64,000 nucleotides of DNA from Colletes latitarsis (lineage: Eukaryota > Arthropoda > Insecta > Hymenoptera > Colletidae): the NCBI RefSeq assembly GCF_051014445.1, contig NC_135141.1, forward strand, positions 10,602,001 to 10,666,000, given 5' to 3'. The position numbers and the translations under genes are program-made. The notes beneath the pieces are model-generated. The model searched no databases. It had not been told where the DNA came from and saw nothing but the letters and a program-made list of their open reading frames with translations. Position 1 is the first letter of the stretch, and each line of letters begins with the position of its first letter. Positions 11,592 through 25,623 of the stretch are shown here, piece after piece.

Positions 11592-12150
11592 CTTTCCTCT
11601 AAAATATAAATCGAAACCAGGTTTAATTTTCTGTTTCAGTGTGGTACAACATTTTCTACGTGATCCAAACTAGAAAAAGCCCAGGATCGGGCCAACAAGT
11701 ATGCGAAAAATGCGAAATTGTGAGCCAGATAAGGGCAAATCCCAGACATTACCAAGACCTAACCGGTGCTATCCTCTAAAATATAAATCGAAACCAGGTT
11801 TAATTTTCTGTTTCAGTGTGGCACAACATTTACTACGTGATCCAAACTAGAAAAATCCAAGGATCGGGCCAACACGTATGCGAAAAATGCGAAATTGTGA
11901 GCCAGATAAGGGCAAATCCCAGACATTACCAAGACCTAACCGGTGTTATCCTCTAGAATATAGATCGAAACCAGGTTTAATTGACTGTTTCAGTGTGGTA
12001 CGACATTACTGCGTGATCCAAACCAGAAGAAAACCCAGGATCTGGCCAACAAGTATGCGATTAATGCGAAAGTATGAGCCAGATGATTGCAAATACCAGA
12101 CCTAACACAAACCTAACTGTTGTTATCCACGAAAATATTGTTCGAATCCA

Positions 12151-14406
12151 GGTATAATTGACTGCTTCAAGGTTATCGAAACCAGAAAATGCCCAGGATC
12201 TGGCCAACAGGTATGCGAAAGATGCGATAGTATGGGCCAGATGAGGGCAAATCCCAGACATAACCCAGACCAAACCGGTGTCATCCTCTAGAATATTGAT
12301 CCAATCCAAGTTTAATTGACAATTTCAGTGTGGTACCACATTCCTACGTGATCCAAACCAGAAAATCCCAGGATATGCCCAACAGCTATGCGAAAGATGC
12401 GATACTATGAGCCAGATGAGGGCAAATCCCAGACATAACCCTGACCTAACTGGTGTTATCCTCTAAAATATACGTCGAAACCAGGTTTAATTGAGAGTTT
12501 CAGTGTGGTACGACATTACTGCGTGATCCAAACCAGAAGAAAACCCTGGATCTGGCCAACAAGTATGCGATTAATGCGAAAGTATGAGCCAGATGATTGC
12601 AAATACCAGACCTAACACAAACCTAACCGGTCTTATCCTCTAAAATATAAATCGAAAGCAGGTTTAATTGACTGTTTCAGTGTGGTATCACATTAGTACA
12701 TGATCCAAACCAGGAAAAACCCTGGATCTGGCCAACAGGTATGCGAAAGATGCGACAGTATGAGCCCGATGAGGGCAAATCCCAGACATAAGCCAGACCT
12801 AGCCGGTGCTATCCTCTAAAATATAAATCGAAACCAGGTTTAATTTTCTGTTTCAGTGTGGTACAACATTTACTACGTGATCCAAACTAGAAAAAGCCCA
12901 GGATCGGGCCAACAAGTATGCGAAAAATGCGAAATTGTGAGCCAGATAAGGGCAAATCCCAGACATTACCAAGACCTAACCGGTGCTATCCTCTAAAATA
13001 TAAATCGAAACCAGGTTTAATTTTCTGTTTCAGTGTGGCACAACATTTACTACGTGATCCAAGCTAGAAAAAGCCCAGGATCGGGCCAACAAGTATGCGA
13101 AAAATGCGAAACTGTGAGCCAGATAAGGGCAAATCCCAGACATTACCAAGACCTAACCGGTGCTATCCTCTAAAATATAAATCGAAACCAGGTTTAATTT
13201 TCTGTTTCAGTGTGGCACAACATTTACTACGTGATGCAAACTAGAAAAATCCAAGGATCGGGCCAACAAGTATGCGAAGAATGCGAAATTGTGAGCCAGA
13301 TAAGGCAAATCCCAGACATTACCAAGACCTAACCGGTGTTATCCTCTAGAATATAGATCGAAACCAGGTTTAATTGACTGTTTCAGTGTGGTACGACATT
13401 ACTGCGTGATCCAAACCAGAATAAAACCCAGGATCTGGCCAACAAGTATGCGATTAATTCGAAAGTATGAGACAGATCAGGTCAAATCCCAGACATAACC
13501 AAGACCTAACCGGAATTATCCTCTAGAATATAGATCGAAACCAGGTTTAATTGACTGTTTCATTGTGGTACGACATTACTGCCTGATCCAAACCAGAAGA
13601 AAACCCAGGATCTGGCCAACAAGTATGCGAATAATGCGAAAGTATGAGCCAGATGATGCAAATACCAGACCTAACACAAACCTAACCGTTGTTATCCTTT
13701 AAAATATTGTTCGTATCCAGGTTGAATTGACTGTTTCAGTGTGGTACGACATTACTGCGTGATCCAAACCAGAAAAAAACACAGGATCTGGCGAACAAAT
13801 ATGCGAAAAATGCGAAAGTATGAGACAGATCAGGGCAAATCCCAGACATAAGCCATACCAAACCGGTGCTATCCTCTAAAATATAGATCGAAACCAGGTT
13901 TAGTTGACAATATCGAGGTTATCCAAACCTGAAGAAAACACAGGATCTGGCCAAGAATTATGAGAAAAATGCGAACGTATGAGCAAGATGAGGGCAAGTC
14001 GCCTATCTAAACGAGACCCAACCGGTGTTATCCTCTAAAATGTACATCGAAACCAGGTTTAATTGACTGTTTCAGTGTGGCACCACATTACTACGCGATC
14101 CAAGCCAGAAAGAGCCCAGGATCTGGCCAACAACTATGCGAAGAATGCGAAATTATGAGCCAGATGAGGGCAAATCTCAGACATAACCCAGACCTAACCG
14201 GTGTTATCCTCTAGAATATAGATCCAAAGCAGGATTAATTGACTGTTTCAGTGTGGTACCACATTACTACGTGATCCAAACCAGAAAATCCCAGGATATG
14301 TCCAACAGGTATGCGAAAGATGCGATAGTATGAGCCAGATGAGGGCAAACCCCAGACATAACCCTGACCTAACTGGTGTTATCTTCTAAAATATACATCG
14401 AAACCA
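12151..14406 (+). repeat. 2257-bp HOR, copy 1 (13 monomers)
   Basis: Position n here matches n+2256/2257 in the next copy. Landmarks are TATAATTGACTGCTTCAAGG at the start, GTCTTATCC, the AAATTGTGAG block near 12,800-13,330 and the short monomer with GACAATATCGAGG. A single G is missing near 13,311 (GATAAGGCAAAT), making this copy one base shorter. The left limit is where text before 12,151 no longer matches 14,341-14,406. Confidence 0.85.
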
Positions 14407-16663
14407 GGTATAATTGACTGCTTCAAGGTCATCGAAACCAGAAAATGCCCAGGATCTGGCCAACAGGTATGCGAAAGATGCGATAGTATGGGCCAGATGA
14501 GGGCAAATCCCAGACATAACCCAGACCAAACCGGTGTCATCCTCTAGAATATTGATCCGATCCAAGTTTAATTGACAATTTCAGAGTGGTACCACATTCC
14601 TACGTGATCCAAACCAGAAAATCCCAGGATATGTCCAACAGCTATGCGAAAGATGCGATACTATGAGCCAGATGAGGGCAAATCCCAGACATAACCCTGA
14701 CCTAACTGGTGTTATCCTCTAAAATATACGTTGAAACCAGGTTTAATTGACAGTTTCAGTGTGGTACGACATTACTGCGTGATCCAAACCAGAAGAAAAC
14801 CCTGGATCTGGCCAACAAGTATGCGATTAATGCGATAGTATGAGCCAGATGATTGCAAATACCAGACCTAACACAAACCTAACCGGTCTTATCCTCTAAA
14901 ATATAAATCGAAAGCAGGTTTAATTGACTGTTTCAGTGTGGTATCACATTAGTACATGATCCAAACCAGGAAAAACCCTGGATCTGGCCAACAGGTATGC
15001 GAAAGATGCGACAGTATGAGCCCGATGAGGGCAAATCCCAGACATAAGCCAGACCTAGCCGGTGCTATCCTCTAAAATATAAATCGAAACCAGGTTTAAT
15101 TTTCTGTTTCAGTGTGGTACAACATTTACTACGTGATCCAAACTAGAAAAAGCCCAGGATCGGGCCAACAAGTATGCGAAAAATGCGAAATTGTGAGCCA
15201 GATAAGGGCAAATCCCAGACATTACCAAGACCTAACCGGTGCTATCCTCTAAAATATAAATCGAAACCAGGTTTAATTTTCTGTTTCAGCGTGGCACCAC
15301 ATTTATTACGTGATCCAAGCTAGAAAAAGCCCAGGATCGGGCCAACAAGTATGCGAAAAATGCGAAATTGTGAGCCAGATAAGGGCAAATCCCAGACATT
15401 ACCAAGACCTAACCGGTGCTATCCTCTAAAATATAAATCGAAACCAGGTTTAATTTTCTGTTTCAGTGTGGCACAACATTTACTACGTGATCCAAACTAG
15501 AAAAATCCAAGGATCGGGCCAACAAGTATGCGAAGAATGCGAAATTGTGAGCCAGATAAGGGCAAATCCCAGACATTACCAAGACCTAACCGGTGTTATC
15601 CTCTAGAATATAGATCGAAACCAGGTTTATTTGACTGTTTCAGTGTGGTACGACATTACTGCGTGATCCAAACCAGAATAAAACCCAGGATCTGGCCAAC
15701 AAGTATGCGATTAATTCGAAAGTATGAGACAGATCAGGGCAAATCCCAGACATAACCAAGACCTAACCGGAATTATCCTCTAGAATATAGATCGAAACCA
15801 GGTTTAATTGACTGTTTCATTGTGGTACGACATTACTGCCTGATCCAAACCAGAAGAAAACCCAGGATCTGGCCAACAAGTATGCGAATAATGCGAAAGT
15901 ATGAGCCAGATGATGCAAATACCAGACCTAACACAAACCTAACCGTTGTTATCCTTTAAAATATTGTTCGTATCCAGGTTGAATTGACTGTTTCAGTGTG
16001 GTACGACATTACTGCGTGATCCAAACCAGAAAAAAACACAGGATCTGGCGAACAAATATGCGAAAAATGCGAAAGTATGAGACAGATCAGGGCAAATCCC
16101 AGACATAAGCCATACCAAACCGGTGCTATCCTCTAAAATATAGATCGAAACCAGGTTTAGTTGACAATATCGAGGTTATCCAAACCTGAAGAAAACACAG
16201 GATCTGGCCAAGAATTATGAGAAAAATGCGAACGTATGAGCAAGATGAGGGCAAGTCGCCTATCTAAACGAGACCCAACCGGTGTTATCCTCTAAAATGT
16301 ACATCGAAACCAGGTTTAATTGACTGTTTCAGTGTGGCACCACATTACTACGCGATCCAAGCCAGAAAGAGCCCAGGATCTGGCCAACAACTATGCGAAG
16401 AATGCGAAATTATGAGCCAGATGAGGGCAAATCTCAGACATAACCCAGACCTAACCGGTGTTATCCTCTAGAATATAGATCCAAAGCAGGATTAATTGAC
16501 TGTTTCAGTGTGGTACCACATTACTACGTGATCCAAACCAGAAAATCCCAGGATATGTCCAACAGGTATGCGAAAGATGCGATAGTATGAGCCAGATGAG
16601 GGCAAACCCCAGACATAACCCTGACCTAACTGGTGTTATCTTCTAAAATATACATCGAAACCA
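14407..16663 (+). repeat. 2257-bp HOR, copy 2
   Basis: I count 13 monomers, two of them short (~159 bp): one spanning the HOR junction with CTTCAAGGTCATCG, one with ATATCGAGGTTATCC near 16,128-16,286. Variants such as GCGATAGTATGAGCC near 14,834 and GTGGCACCACATTTATTACG near 15,291 are shared with copy 3, so copies 2 and 3 are closer to each other than to copy 1. Confidence 0.9.
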
Positions 16664-18240
16664 GGTATAATTGACTGCTTCAAGGTCATCGAAACCAGAA
16701 AATGCCCAGGATCTGGCCAACAGGTATGCGAAAGATGCGATAGTATGGGCCAGATGAGGGCAAATCCCAGACATAACCCAGACCAAACCGGTGTCATCCT
16801 CTAGAATATTGATCCGATCCAAGTTTAATTGACAATTTCAGAGTGGTACCACATTCCTACGTGATCCAAACCAGAAAATCCCAGGATATGTCCAACAGCT
16901 ATGCGAAAGATGCGATACTATGAGCCAGATGAGGGCAAATCCCAGACATAACCCTGACCTAACTGGTGTTATCCTCTAAAATATACGTTGAAACCAGGTT
17001 TAATTGACAGTTTCAGTGTGGTACGACATTACTGCGTGATCCAAACCAGAAGAAAACCCTGGATCTGGCCAACAAGTATGCGATTAATGCGATAGTATGA
17101 GCCAGATGATTGCAAATACCAGACCTAACACAAACCTAACCGGTCTTATCCTCTAAAATATAAATCGAAAGCAGGTTTAATTGACTGTTTCAGTGTGGTA
17201 TCACATTAGTACATGATCCAAACCAGGAAAAACCCTGGATCTGGCCAACAGGTATGCGAAAGATGCGACAGTATGAGCCCGATGAGGGCAAATCCCAGAC
17301 ATAAGCCAGACCTAGCCGGTGCTATCCTCTAAAATATAAATCGAAACCAGGTTTAATTTTCTGTTTCAGTGTGGTACAACATTTACTACGTGATCCAAAC
17401 TAGAAAAAGCCCAGGATCGGGCCAACAAGTATGCGAAAAATGCGAAATTGTGAGCCAGATAAGGGCAAATCCCAGACATTACCAAGACCTAACCGGTGCT
17501 ATCCTCTAAAATATAAATCGAAACCAGGTTTAATTTTCTGTTTCAGCGTGGCACCACATTTATTACGTGATCCAAGCTAGAAAAAGCCCAGGATCGGGCC
17601 AACAAGTATGCGAAAAATGCGAAATTGTGAGCCAGATAAGGGCAAATCCCAGACATTACCAAGACCTAACCGGTGCTATCCTCTAAAATATAAATCGAAA
17701 CCAGGTTTAATTTTCTGTTTCAGTGTGGCACAACATTTACTACGTGATCCAAACTAGAAAAATCCAAGGATCGGGCCAACAAGTATGCGAAGAATGCGAA
17801 ATTGTGAGCCAGATAAGGGCAAATCCCAGACATTACCAAGACCTAACCGGTGTTATCCTCTAGAATATAGATCGAAACCAGGTTTATTTGACTGTTTCAG
17901 TGTGGTACGACATTACTGCGTGATCCAAACCAGAATAAAACCCAGGATCTGGCCAACAAGTATGCGATTAATTCGAAAGTATGAGACAGATCAGGGCAAA
18001 TCCCAGACATAAGCCATACCAAACCGGTGCTATCCTCTAAATTATAGATCGAAACCAGGTTTAGTTGACTATATCGAGGTTATCCAAACCTGAAGAAAAC
18101 CCGGGATCTGGCCAAGAATTATGAGAAAAATGCGAACGTATGAGCAAGACGAGGGCAAGTCGCCTATCTAAACGAGACCCAACCGGTGTTATCCTTTAAA
18201 ATATTGATCGTCGCATGGTTTAATTGACTGTTTCAGTGTT
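16664..18240 (+). repeat. 2257-bp HOR, copy 3, internally deleted
   Basis: It follows copy 2 to about 18,009, then jumps from AATCCCAGACATAA to the text that lies about 352 bp further on in copy 2 (AGCCATACCAAACCGG). That removes two monomers between two occurrences of GGCAAATCCCAGACATAA. The same junction is present at 504 in the first segment of the window. Beyond 18,060 the match to copy 2 is weaker. Confidence 0.85.
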
Positions 18241-19680
18241 GTACCACATTACTACGCGATCCAAGGCAGAAAATCCCAGGATATGTCCAACAGGTATGCG
18301 AAAGATGCGATAGTATGGGCCAGATAAGGGCAAATCCCAGACATAACCCAGACCTAACCGGTGTCATCCTCTAGAATATTGATCCAATCCAAGTTTAATT
18401 GACAATCTCAGTGTGGTACCACATTACTACGTGATCCGAACCAGAAAATCCCAGGATATGTTCAACAGGTATGCGAAAGATGCGATAGTATGAGCCAGAT
18501 GAGGGCAAATCCCAGACATAACCCTGACCTAACTGGTGTTATCCTCTAAAATATACATCGACACCAGGTTTAATTGACTGTTTCAGTGTGGTACCACATT
18601 ACTACGTGATCCAAACCAGAAATAAGCCGGGATCTGGCTAACAAGTATGCGAAAACAGCGAATGTATTGGCCAGATGAGGGCAAATCCCAGACGCAACCC
18701 AGACCTAACCGGTGTTATCCTCTAAAATATACATCGAAAGCAGGTTCCATTGACTGTTTCAGTGTGGTATCACATTAGTACATGATCCAAACCAGAAAAC
18801 CCCAGGATCTGGCCAACGGGTATGCGAAAGATGCGACAGTATGAGCCCGATGAGGACAAATCCCAGACATTACCAAGACCTAACCGGTGTTATCCTCTAG
18901 AATATAGATCGAAACCAGGTTTAATTGACTGTTTCAGTGTGGTACGACATTACTGCGTGATCCGAACCAGAAGAAAACCCAGGATCTGGCCAACAGGTAT
19001 GCGATCAATGCGAAAGTATGAGCCAGATGATTGGAAATACCAGACCTAACACAAACCTAACCGTTGTTATCCACGAAAATATTGTTCGAATCCAGTTTGA
19101 ATTGACTGTTTCAGTGTGGTACCACATTACTACGTGATCCAAACCAGTAAAACCCTAGGATCTGGCCAACAGGTATGCGAAAGATGCGAAAGTATGAGCC
19201 AGTTGAGGGCAAATCCCAGACATAAGCCAGACCTATCCGGTGCTATCCTCTAAAATATAAATCGAAACTAGGTTTAATTTTCTGTTTCAGTGTGGTACAA
19301 CATATACTACGTGATCCAAAGTAGAATAAGCCCAGGATCGGGCCAACATGTATGCGAAAAATGCGAAGTTGTGAGCCAGATAAGGGCAAATCCCAGACAT
19401 AACCAAGACCTAACCGGTGTTATCCTCTAGAATATAGATCGAAACCAGGTTTAATTGACTGTTTCAGTGTGGTACCACATTACTACGTGATCCAAACCAG
19501 AAAAAACCATGGATCCGGCCAACAGATATGCGAAAAATGGGACAGTATGAGCCAGATGAGGGCAAATCCCAGACATAACCCAGACCTAACCGGTGTTATC
19601 CTCTAAAATATAGATCGAAACCAGGTATAATTGACCGTTTCAGGGTTATACAAACCAGAAAAAGCCCAGGATCTGGCCAA

Positions 19681-19856
19681 CATGTATCCGAAAAATGCGA
19701 AAGTGTGAGTTAGATGAGGGCAAATCCCAGACAGAAACTAGTGGCAACAGGTGTTTTCCTCTAAAATATTGTTCGAATCCAGGTTTCATTGACTGTTTCA
19801 GTGTGGTAGCACATTACTACGTCATCCAAACCAGAAAAAACCCAGGATCTGGCCAA
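19681..19856 (+). repeat. Identical adjacent monomer, copy 1
   Basis: This 176-bp unit is followed at once by a copy with no difference that I can find by eye. Both carry the unusual end block GACAGAAACTAGTGGCAACA in place of the common CATAACCCAGACCTAACC. Most other neighbouring monomers differ at many sites, so this duplication is very recent, or an assembly duplication. Confidence 0.85.
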
Positions 19857-20032
19857 CATGTATCCGAAAAATGCGAAAGTGTGAGTTAGATGAGGGCAAA
19901 TCCCAGACAGAAACTAGTGGCAACAGGTGTTTTCCTCTAAAATATTGTTCGAATCCAGGTTTCATTGACTGTTTCAGTGTGGTAGCACATTACTACGTCA
20001 TCCAAACCAGAAAAAACCCAGGATCTGGCCAA
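19857..20032 (+). repeat. Identical adjacent monomer, copy 2
   Basis: Second member of the identical pair. After ~20,032 the text changes to the common CAACAGGTATGCGAAAGATG. Confidence 0.85.
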
Positions 20033-22429
20033 CAGGTATGCGAAAGATGCGACAGTATGTGCCAGATGAGGGCAAATCCCAGCCATAACCCAGACCTAAC
20101 CGGTGTTATCCTCTAAAATATAGATCGAATCCAGGTTTAGTGGACTGTATCAGTGTTGTACCACATTTCTACGTGATACAAACCGGAAATAACCCACGAT
20201 CTGGCTAACAAGTATGCGGAAAAAGCGAATGTGTGAGCCAGATGAGGGCAAATCCCAGAAAAAAACCCAGTCCTAAACTGTGTTATCCTCTAAAATATAG
20301 ATCGAAACCTGGTTTAATTGACAGTTTCAGTGTGGTACCACATTACAACGTGATCCAAACCAGAAATAAGCCGGGAACTGGCTAACAAGTATACGAAAAC
20401 AGCGAATGTATTGGCCAGATGAGGGCAAATCCCAGACATAACCCAGACCTAAGCGGTGTTATCCTCCAAAATATAGATCGAAACCAGGTTTAATTGACAG
20501 TTTCAGTGTGGTACCACATTACTACGTGCTCCAAACCAGAATACCCCAGGATCTGGCCAACATGTATCCGAAAAATGCGAAAGGGTGGGTCAGATGAATG
20601 CAAATCCCAGGCAGAAACGAGTGGCAACAGGTGTTTTGCTCTAAAATATTGTTCGAATCCAGGTTTCATTGACTGTTGCAGTATGGTAGCACATTACTAC
20701 GTCACCCAAACCAGGAAAAACCCTGGATCTGGCCAACAGGTATGCGAAAGATGCGACAGTATGAGCCCGATGAGGGCAAATCCCAGACATAAGCCAGACC
20801 TAACCGGTGCTATCCTCTAAAATATAAATCGAAACCAGGTCTAATTTTCTGTTTCAGTGTGGTACAACATTTACTACGTGATCCAAACTAGAAAAAGCCC
20901 AGGATCGGGCCAACAAGTATGCGAAAAATGCGAAATTGTGAGCCAGATAAGGGCAAATCCCAGACATTACCAAGACCTAACCGGTGCTATCCTCTAAAAT
21001 ATAAATCGAAACCAGGTTTAATTTTAAGTTTCAGTGTGGCACAACATTTACTACGTGATCCAAGCTGTAAAAAGCCGAGGATCGGGCCAACAAGTATGCG
21101 AAAAATGCGAAAATGTGAGCCAGATAAGGGCAAATCCCAGACATTACCAAGACCTAACCGGTGTTATCCTCTAGAATATCGATAGAAACCAGGTTTAATT
21201 GACTGTTTCGGTGTGGTACGACATTACTGCGTGATCCAAACCAGAAGAAAACCCAGGATCTGGACTACAAGTATGCGATTAATGCGAAAGTATGAGCCAG
21301 ATGATTGCAAATACCAGACCTAACACAAACCTAACCGTTGTTATCCACGAAAATATTGTTCGAATCCAGGTTGAATTGACTGTTTCAGTGTGGTACCACA
21401 TTACTACGTGATCCAAACCAGTAAAACCCTAGGATCTGGCCAACAGGTATGCGAAAGATGCGAAAGTATGAGCCAGTTGAGGGCAAATCCCAGACATAAG
21501 CCAGACCTATCCGGTGCTATCCTCTAAAATATAAATCGAAACTAGGTTTAATTTTCTGTTTCAGTGTGGTACAACATATACTACGTGATCCAAACTAGAA
21601 TAAGCCCAGGATCGGGCCAACAAGTATGCGAAAAAAGAGAATGTATGAGCCAGATGAAGGCAAATCCCAGACATAACCCTGACCTAACCGGTGTTATCCT
21701 CTAAAATATAGATCGAAACCAGGTTTAATTGATAGTCTCAGTGTGGTACCACAATACTACGTGATCCAAACCAGAAAACCCCAGGATCTTGCCAACAGGT
21801 ATGCGAAAGATGCGATAGTATGACCCAGATAATGGCAAATCCCAGACATAACCCAGACCCAACCGGTGTTATCCTCTGAAATATAGATTGAATCCAGGTT
21901 TAATGGACTGTTTCAGTGTGGTACCACATTTCTACGTGACACAAACCGGAAATAACCCAGGATCTGGCTAACAAGTATGCGAAAAAAGCGAATGTATGAG
22001 CCAGATGAGGGCAAATGCCAGACATAACCCAGACCCAACCGGTGTTATCCTCTAAAATATACATCGAAACCAGGTATAATTGACTGTTTCAGTGTTATCC
22101 AAACCAGAAAATGCCCAGGATCTGGCCAACAGGTATGCGAAAGATGCGATAGAATGAGCCAGATGAGGACTAATCCCAGATATAACCCAGACCTAACCGG
22201 TGTTATCCTCTAGAATATTGATCCAATCCAAGTTTAATTTACAATTTCAGTGTGGTACCACATTACTGCGTGATCCAAACCAGAAATGGCCCAGGATCTG
22301 GCCAACAAGTATGCGAAAGAAGCGAATGTATGAGCCAGATGAGGGCAAATCCAAGACAAAACCCAGTCCTAACCTGTGTTATCCTCTAAAATATAGATCG
22401 AACCCAGGTTTAATTGACAGTTTCAGTGT

Positions 22430-23340
22430 GGTACCACATTACTACATGATCCAAACCAGAAAAGCCCAGGATCTGGCCAACGGGTATGCGAAAGATGCGA
22501 TAGAATGAGCCAGATGAGGGCTAATCCCAGACATAACCCAGACCTAACCGGTGTAATCCTCTAAAATATAGATCGAAACCAGGTTTAATTGATAGTCTCA
22601 GTGTGGTACCACAATACTACGTGATCCAAACCAGAAAACCCCAGGATCTTGCCGACAAGTATGCGAAAGATGCGATAGTATGATCCAGATGATGGCAAAT
22701 CCCAGACATAACCCAGACCTAAGCGGTGTTATCCTCTAAAATATAGATCGAATCCAGGTTTAATGGACTGTTTCAGTGTGGTACCACATTTCTACGTGAT
22801 ACAAACCGGAAATAACCCAGGATCTGGCTAACAAGTATGCGAAAAAAGCGAATGTATGAGCCAGATGAGGGCAAATCCCAGACATAACCCTGACCTAACC
22901 GGTGTTATCCTCTAAAATATAAATCGAAACCAGGTTTAATTGACTGTTTCAGTGTGGTACCACATTACTACGTGAACCAAACCAGAAAAAACCCTGGATC
23001 TGGCCAACAGGTATGCGAAAAATGCGACAGTATGAGCCAGATGAGTGCAAATCCCAGACATAACCCAGACCTAACCGGTGCTATCCTCTAAAATATAGAT
23101 CGAAACCAGGTTTAATTGACTGTTTCAGTGTGGTACCACATTACTGCCTGATCCAAACCAGAAATAGCCCAGGATCTGGCCAACGGGTATGCGAAAGATG
23201 CGATAGTATGAGTCAGATGAGGGCTAATCCCAGACATAACCCAGACCTAACCGGTGTTATCCTCTAGATTATTGATCCAATCCAAGTTTAATTGACAATT
23301 TCAGTGTGGTACCACATTACTACGTGATCCAAACCAGAAA
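22430..23340 (+). repeat. Internal repeat of copy A, first member
   Basis: About five monomers recur 2283 bp downstream with few changes. Markers are CCAACGGGTATGCG, GATAGTCTCAGTGTGG, AGACCTAAGCGGTG and CTCTAGATTATTGATCC. The 5251-bp unit is thus built from an earlier ~2.3-kb duplication. Confidence 0.8.
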
Positions 23341-24712
23341 ATCCCAGGATCTGTCTAACAGGTATGCGAAATATGCGATAGTATGAGCCAGATGAGGGCA
23401 AATCCCAGACATAACCCTGACTTAACCGGTGTTATCTTCTAAAATATAAATCGAAACCAGGTTTAATTGACTGTTTCAGTGTGGTACCACATTACTGCGT
23501 GATCCAAACCAGAAATAGCCCAGGATCTGGCCAACAAGTATGCGAAAGAAGCGAATGCATGAGCCAGATGAGGGCAAATCCAAGACAAAACCCAGTCCTC
23601 ACCTGTGTTATCCTCTAAAATATAAATCGAAACCAGGTTCAATTGACTGTTTCAGTGTGGTACCACATTACTGCGTGATCCAAACCAGAAATAGCCCAGG
23701 ATCTGGCCAACAGGTATGCGAAAGATGCGAAAGTATGAGCCAGATGAGGGCAAATCCCAGACATAACCCAGACCTAAGCGGTGTTATCCTCTAAAATATA
23801 GATCGAATCCAGGTTTAATGGACTGTTTCAGTGTGGTACCACATTTCTACGTGATACAAACCGGAAATAACCCAGGATCTGGCTAACAAGTATGCTTAAA
23901 AAGCGAATGTATGAGCCAGATGAGGGCAAATCCCAGACATAACCCTGACCTAACAGGTGTTATCCTCTAAAATATAAACCGAAACCAGGTTTAATTGACT
24001 GTTTCAGTGTGGTACCAGATTACTACGTGATCGAAACCAGAAAAAACCCTGGATCTGGCCAACAGGTATGCGAAAAATGCGACAGTATGAGCCAGATGAG
24101 GGCAAATCCCAGACATAACCCAGACCTAACCGGTGTTATCATCTAAAATATAGATCGATACCAGGTTTAATTGATAGTCTCAGTGTGGTACCACAACACT
24201 ACGTGATCCAAACCAGAAAACCCCAGGATCTTGCCGACAGGTATGCGAAAGATGCGATAGTATGATCCAGATGATGGCAAATCCCAGACATAACCCGGAC
24301 CCAACCGGTGTTATCCTCTAAAATATAGATTGAAACCAGGTTTAATGGACTGTATCAGTGTGGTACCACATTTCTACGTCATACAAACCGGAAATAACCC
24401 AGGATCTGGCTAACATGTATGCGAAAAAAGCGAATGTATGAGCCAGATGAGGGCAAATCCCAGAAAAAACCCAGTCGTATACTGCGTTATCCTCTAGAAT
24501 ATAGATAGAAACCAGGTTTAATTTACAGTTTCAGTGTGGTACCACATTACTACGTGATCCAAACCAGAAAACCCCAGGATCTGGCCAACAGGTATGCGAA
24601 AGATGCGAAAGTATGAGCCAGATGAGGGCAAATCCCAGACATAACCCAGACCTAAGCGGTGTTATCCTCTAAAATATAGATCGAATCCAGGTTTAGTGGA
24701 CTGTTTTAGTGT

Positions 24713-25623
24713 GGTACCACATTACTACATGATCCAAACCAGAAAAGCCCAGGATCTGGCCAACGGGTATGCGAAAGATGCGATAGAATGAGCCAGATGA
24801 GGGCTAATCCCAGACATAACCCAGACCTAACCGGTGTTATCCTCTAAAATATAGATCGAAACCAGGTTTAATTGATAGTCTCAGTGTGGTACCACAATAC
24901 TACGTGATCCAAACCAGAAAACCCCAGGATCTTGCCGACAGGTATGCGAAAGATGCGATAGTATGATCCAGATGATGGCAAATCCCAGACATAACCCAGA
25001 CCTAAGCGGTGTTATCCTCTAAAATATAGATCGAATCCAGGTTTAATGGACTGTTTCAGTGTGGTACCACATTTCTACGTGATACAAACCGGAAATAACC
25101 CAGGATCTGGCTAACAAGTATGCGAAAAAAGCGAATGTATGAGCCAGATGAGGGCAAATCCCAGACATAACCCTGACCTAACCGGTGTTATCCTCTAAAA
25201 TATAAATCGAAACCAGGTTTAATTGACTGTTTCAGTGTGGTACCACATTACTACGTGATCCAAACCAGAAAAAACCCTGGATCTGGCCAACAGGTATGCG
25301 AAAAATGCGACAGCATGAGCCAGATGAGGGCAAATCCCAGACATAACCCAGACCTAACCGGTGCTATCCTCTAAAATATAGATCGAAACCAGGTTTAATT
25401 GACTGTTTCAGTGTGGTACCACATTACTGCCTGATCCAAACCAGAAATAGCCCAGGATCTGGCCAACGGGTATGCGAAAGATGCGATAGTATGAGTCAGA
25501 TGAGGGCTAATCCCAGACATAACCCAGACCTAACCGGTGTTATCCTATAGATTATTGATCCAATCCAAGTTTAATTGACAATTTCAGTGTGGTACCACAT
25601 TACTACGTGATCCAAACCAGAAA
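24713..25623 (+). repeat. Internal repeat of copy A, second member
   Basis: Partner of 22,430-23,340 at offset 2283 bp. The same pair exists in copy B at +5251. Confidence 0.8.

Larger units (their letters stand above)
7381..12150 (+). repeat. Divergent monomers with local duplications
   Basis: Ordinary head-to-tail monomers with many substitutions. Two local duplications stand out: 8150-8642 with 11,099-11,591, and repeats at 528-bp and 175-bp offsets between 9130 and 10,160, marked by ATCGCATCCAGATTTAGTGG and GGTGATATCCTCTAG. A monomer near 8881 is shortened (CATTACTACCAGGATCTTGCC), having lost the GTGATCCAAACCAG part. No gene is visible. Confidence 0.8.
18241..21430 (+). repeat. Mixed monomers between two HOR domains
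   Basis: No unit-length HOR is complete here. A ~470-bp stretch at 18,860-19,330 recurs at 21,135-21,610 (offset about 2274 bp; shared marker TTATCCACGAAAATATTG). Two adjacent identical monomers lie at 19,681-20,032, with a diverged third relative near 20,560-20,740. No gene or other element is visible. Confidence 0.8.
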
